A stretch of DNA of 64,000 bases from Setaria digitata (taxonomy: Eukaryota; Nematoda; Chromadorea; Rhabditida; Setariidae), in the NCBI GenBank assembly GCA_003640385.1, contig RCAB01000236.1:1-64000 (forward strand). Reading direction: 5' to 3'. A program made the translations under genes and the position numbers. The notes below the pieces were generated by a model. That model was not told where the DNA came from. It did no database searches and was given only the letters and a program-made list of their open reading frames with translations. Positions 62,199 through 64,000 of the stretch are shown here, in pieces; positions within the stretch are counted from its first letter, which is position 1, and the number at the start of each line of letters is the position of its first letter.

Positions 62199-64000
62199 CT
62201 GTAGGCAATAATCACAAAGAATCATCCACATAATATGACTGTTATTAGCACGATTTAGAAATAAATGAAGCTTTTAAGAGCTTATAATCAACAGTCGTAA
62301 AATTTTCTTTCACTTTTTAACGAAGTTTAAAAATTTTTTCTTTCACTTGAATCACATCAACTTATTTTGATGCCTTGCCCTAAAAAGAAAAAAAAACTGT
62401 AAATCTGTCAGGAATTATCTCGCAACAAAAATTGTCACAAACTCCAGCTGAACAAAAGCCTGTGAAACATTCACAGTTAGAATAGAGGCCTATTTTGAAC
62501 ATCTTAATTAGCAACCGAAATTACGGAGGATGAAGTTGATATTTAGAAATTAAAATTATGCTAAATAAAAGAAAAAGATTATGCAGTTACCAGGATTTTT
62601 GCTTATTCTAAAAAATTAGCGAACAAATTAGAAAACTAGGAGGCTTTAAATTGAAAGTTAAATAAATGGAGATTTCTTAATTATGTTAGAATACCAACAG
62701 GACCAAAAGAGACGAAAATATAGTCTAAGAGAAAAAAAAAAATGAATTTGATTTTCGAAGATAAAATGCCTAACATGAAAAAAAAAAAAAAAAAACACAT
62801 GAAACAAAATTTACTGATGAAAAAAGTTCACCTCAATATATATATATATCAGTGGTGTAAACCAAGTACAATTATTATCCGTACCAGAGTAATTAAACAA
62901 AATCACAAAAAAACATCAGAATGATGAATTTCTTGAGAATGTGTTAACTGAAGGCTGGAAAAATACAGATTAATGCTTCAAGCGTCATAGATTTTGCTAT
63001 CAGCACGGAAAAATATACCAAGTTGAACAAAACAAAATAACAAAAAACAAATTACATCACGCAATAATTGTATGAACATGAAGGAAACTTAAATAGACTA
63101 GAGAAGAAATAAATACGATGATATGAGAGTAAATGAAATTTCTTCACAAATCCACAAGAAGCAATGAAAACAGAGAAGTAAAATTTGAGTTTGAAATTTT
63201 CTCACTTCCATCTGGCCAGCGTATTCACATTTCTGTCTCTATTTCCTTATCTGGTTTTCAAACTCTGTAGTTTACCTAATGACATCTGATATTTCATCAC
63301 GTATTTCATCATTTTGCTCTATTTTTCATATCTTTATTAATTCTTTTATGCTTTATGGTATAATTTAATACTTATTTCGGGATATGAAAATATAACTGAT
63401 CATGCTTCTTTTCATTGCGCTACGCTTAGAAGATACTGCTGCGAGAAGCAATAGATTAAAAAGTGATTAATATTCAATAAAAAGTTATGCTAAAAAAATC
63501 GAAATTACACTGAATTTTAGATGTTTATATATTTTAATCGAAAGTGATGCGAATATCTTTGAACGATATGACTTCAAAACATCGAAGCCAGATAGAGAAA
63601 TGAAGACAATGATTGATAATTATTAGATTACTTGAAATGATATGAAAGTAAAAATCTTGCCATGTTTAAATTATGGAGGCAAAAAAAGAAAATATTAACA
63701 AATCCTAGCAATAGTGAGAAGAAATTGCGCTTATTTTTGCAGCAGCAATTTGTTTACCTCTCTGCCATAAACTTAGCTTAAGTGCAACTTAACCTTATTT
63801 CCTTACAACCTTTCTTTCTCTTTTTGTGTTTCACGTAAAAAAATGACTGCAGACAATTGTATTGTCCATGCTTGTTCACTTTTTTATGAGAAAACAAATA
63901 AAAAAACAAAAACAAAAAACAAAATGATTCTTGACCATTCACCATAACTATAGTAAGTCACTCTCCAAGAAAGAAAAAAAAAAAAGTTTACTTTTTGTTC
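62199..64000. other. Probable IRE1 intron or upstream region
   Basis: No exon can be supported. IRE1 must continue upstream because luminal and transmembrane parts are missing, so this is most likely a long intron. Weak minus-strand candidates near 63190-63235 and 63800-63880 do not fit in phase. Confidence 0.4.

Noticed and set aside
63190..63235. 33-bp exon-like piece RQKCEYAGQME on the minus strand
   Set aside because: Weak acceptor and too short to judge; would fit phase but has no family support.
63800..63880. Possible IRE1 juxtamembrane exon (FFYVKHKKRKK) on the minus strand
   Set aside because: Its donor phase does not fit the phase-0 start of the exon at 62198 and no linking exon was found.

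Overview
The window is nuclear DNA of a nematode. The evidence is the set of spliced animal genes, short introns with TTTTCAG-type acceptors, acceptors directly in front of start codons as expected for spliced-leader trans-splicing, and a LIPS-type secreted lipase and a GH25 lysozyme of the kind known from C. elegans. Very AT-rich noncoding DNA full of poly-A/T runs, together with the gene content, makes a clade III parasite, most likely a filarial worm, my best guess. The species cannot be read from this sequence. I see no bacterial genes, CRISPR arrays or intact transposons.

Layout. 515-11430 (+): TCERG1/tcer-1 transcription-elongation and splicing factor with WW and FF domains; its 1.8-kb fifth intron holds a same-strand small ORF with a membrane segment. 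12847-13255 (-): a two-exon candidate gene for a short secreted peptide. 18540-21737 (-): secreted LIPS-family lipase. 24185-26044 (+): GH25 lysozyme, divergent from the lipase. 29417-33033 (-): TBL2-like WD40 membrane protein. 34238-36047 (+): RER1 Golgi-to-ER retrieval receptor. 37764-42255 (+): eIF3 subunit L. 42848-48386 (-): DEPDC1 family (DEP plus RhoGAP-like). 50942-54242 (+): beta-tubulin. 58419-62198 (-): kinase and RNase part of IRE1, whose luminal half was not found and probably lies beyond the window end. I rebuilt the reading frame across every exon; the full-length models have close to the expected family lengths (1153, 302, 265, 469, 193, 542, 806 and 448 residues).

How the genes relate. 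Most are unrelated housekeeping genes (transcription/splicing, translation initiation, cytoskeleton, ER-Golgi). TBL2, RER1 and IRE1 all act at the ER membrane or early secretory pathway, but they are separated and on different strands, so this is not evidence of a unit. The lipase and lysozyme, both probably secreted digestive or defence enzymes, are divergently arranged around a 2.4-kb shared upstream region.

Assembly caution. All nine single-N positions (1935, 19491, 23154, 32711, 32819, 34410, 39257, 39996, 47825) sit between near-identical direct copies of the same sequence. These look like unmerged contig ends, not biological duplications. Two of them duplicate whole exons (lipase, eIF3L) and one copies the end of TBL2 exon 1. 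No clearly novel biological system was found. The best leads are the intron-nested small ORF, the secreted-peptide gene, a GC-AG intron in RER1, and a perfect 21-bp hairpin next to a splice acceptor in IRE1.
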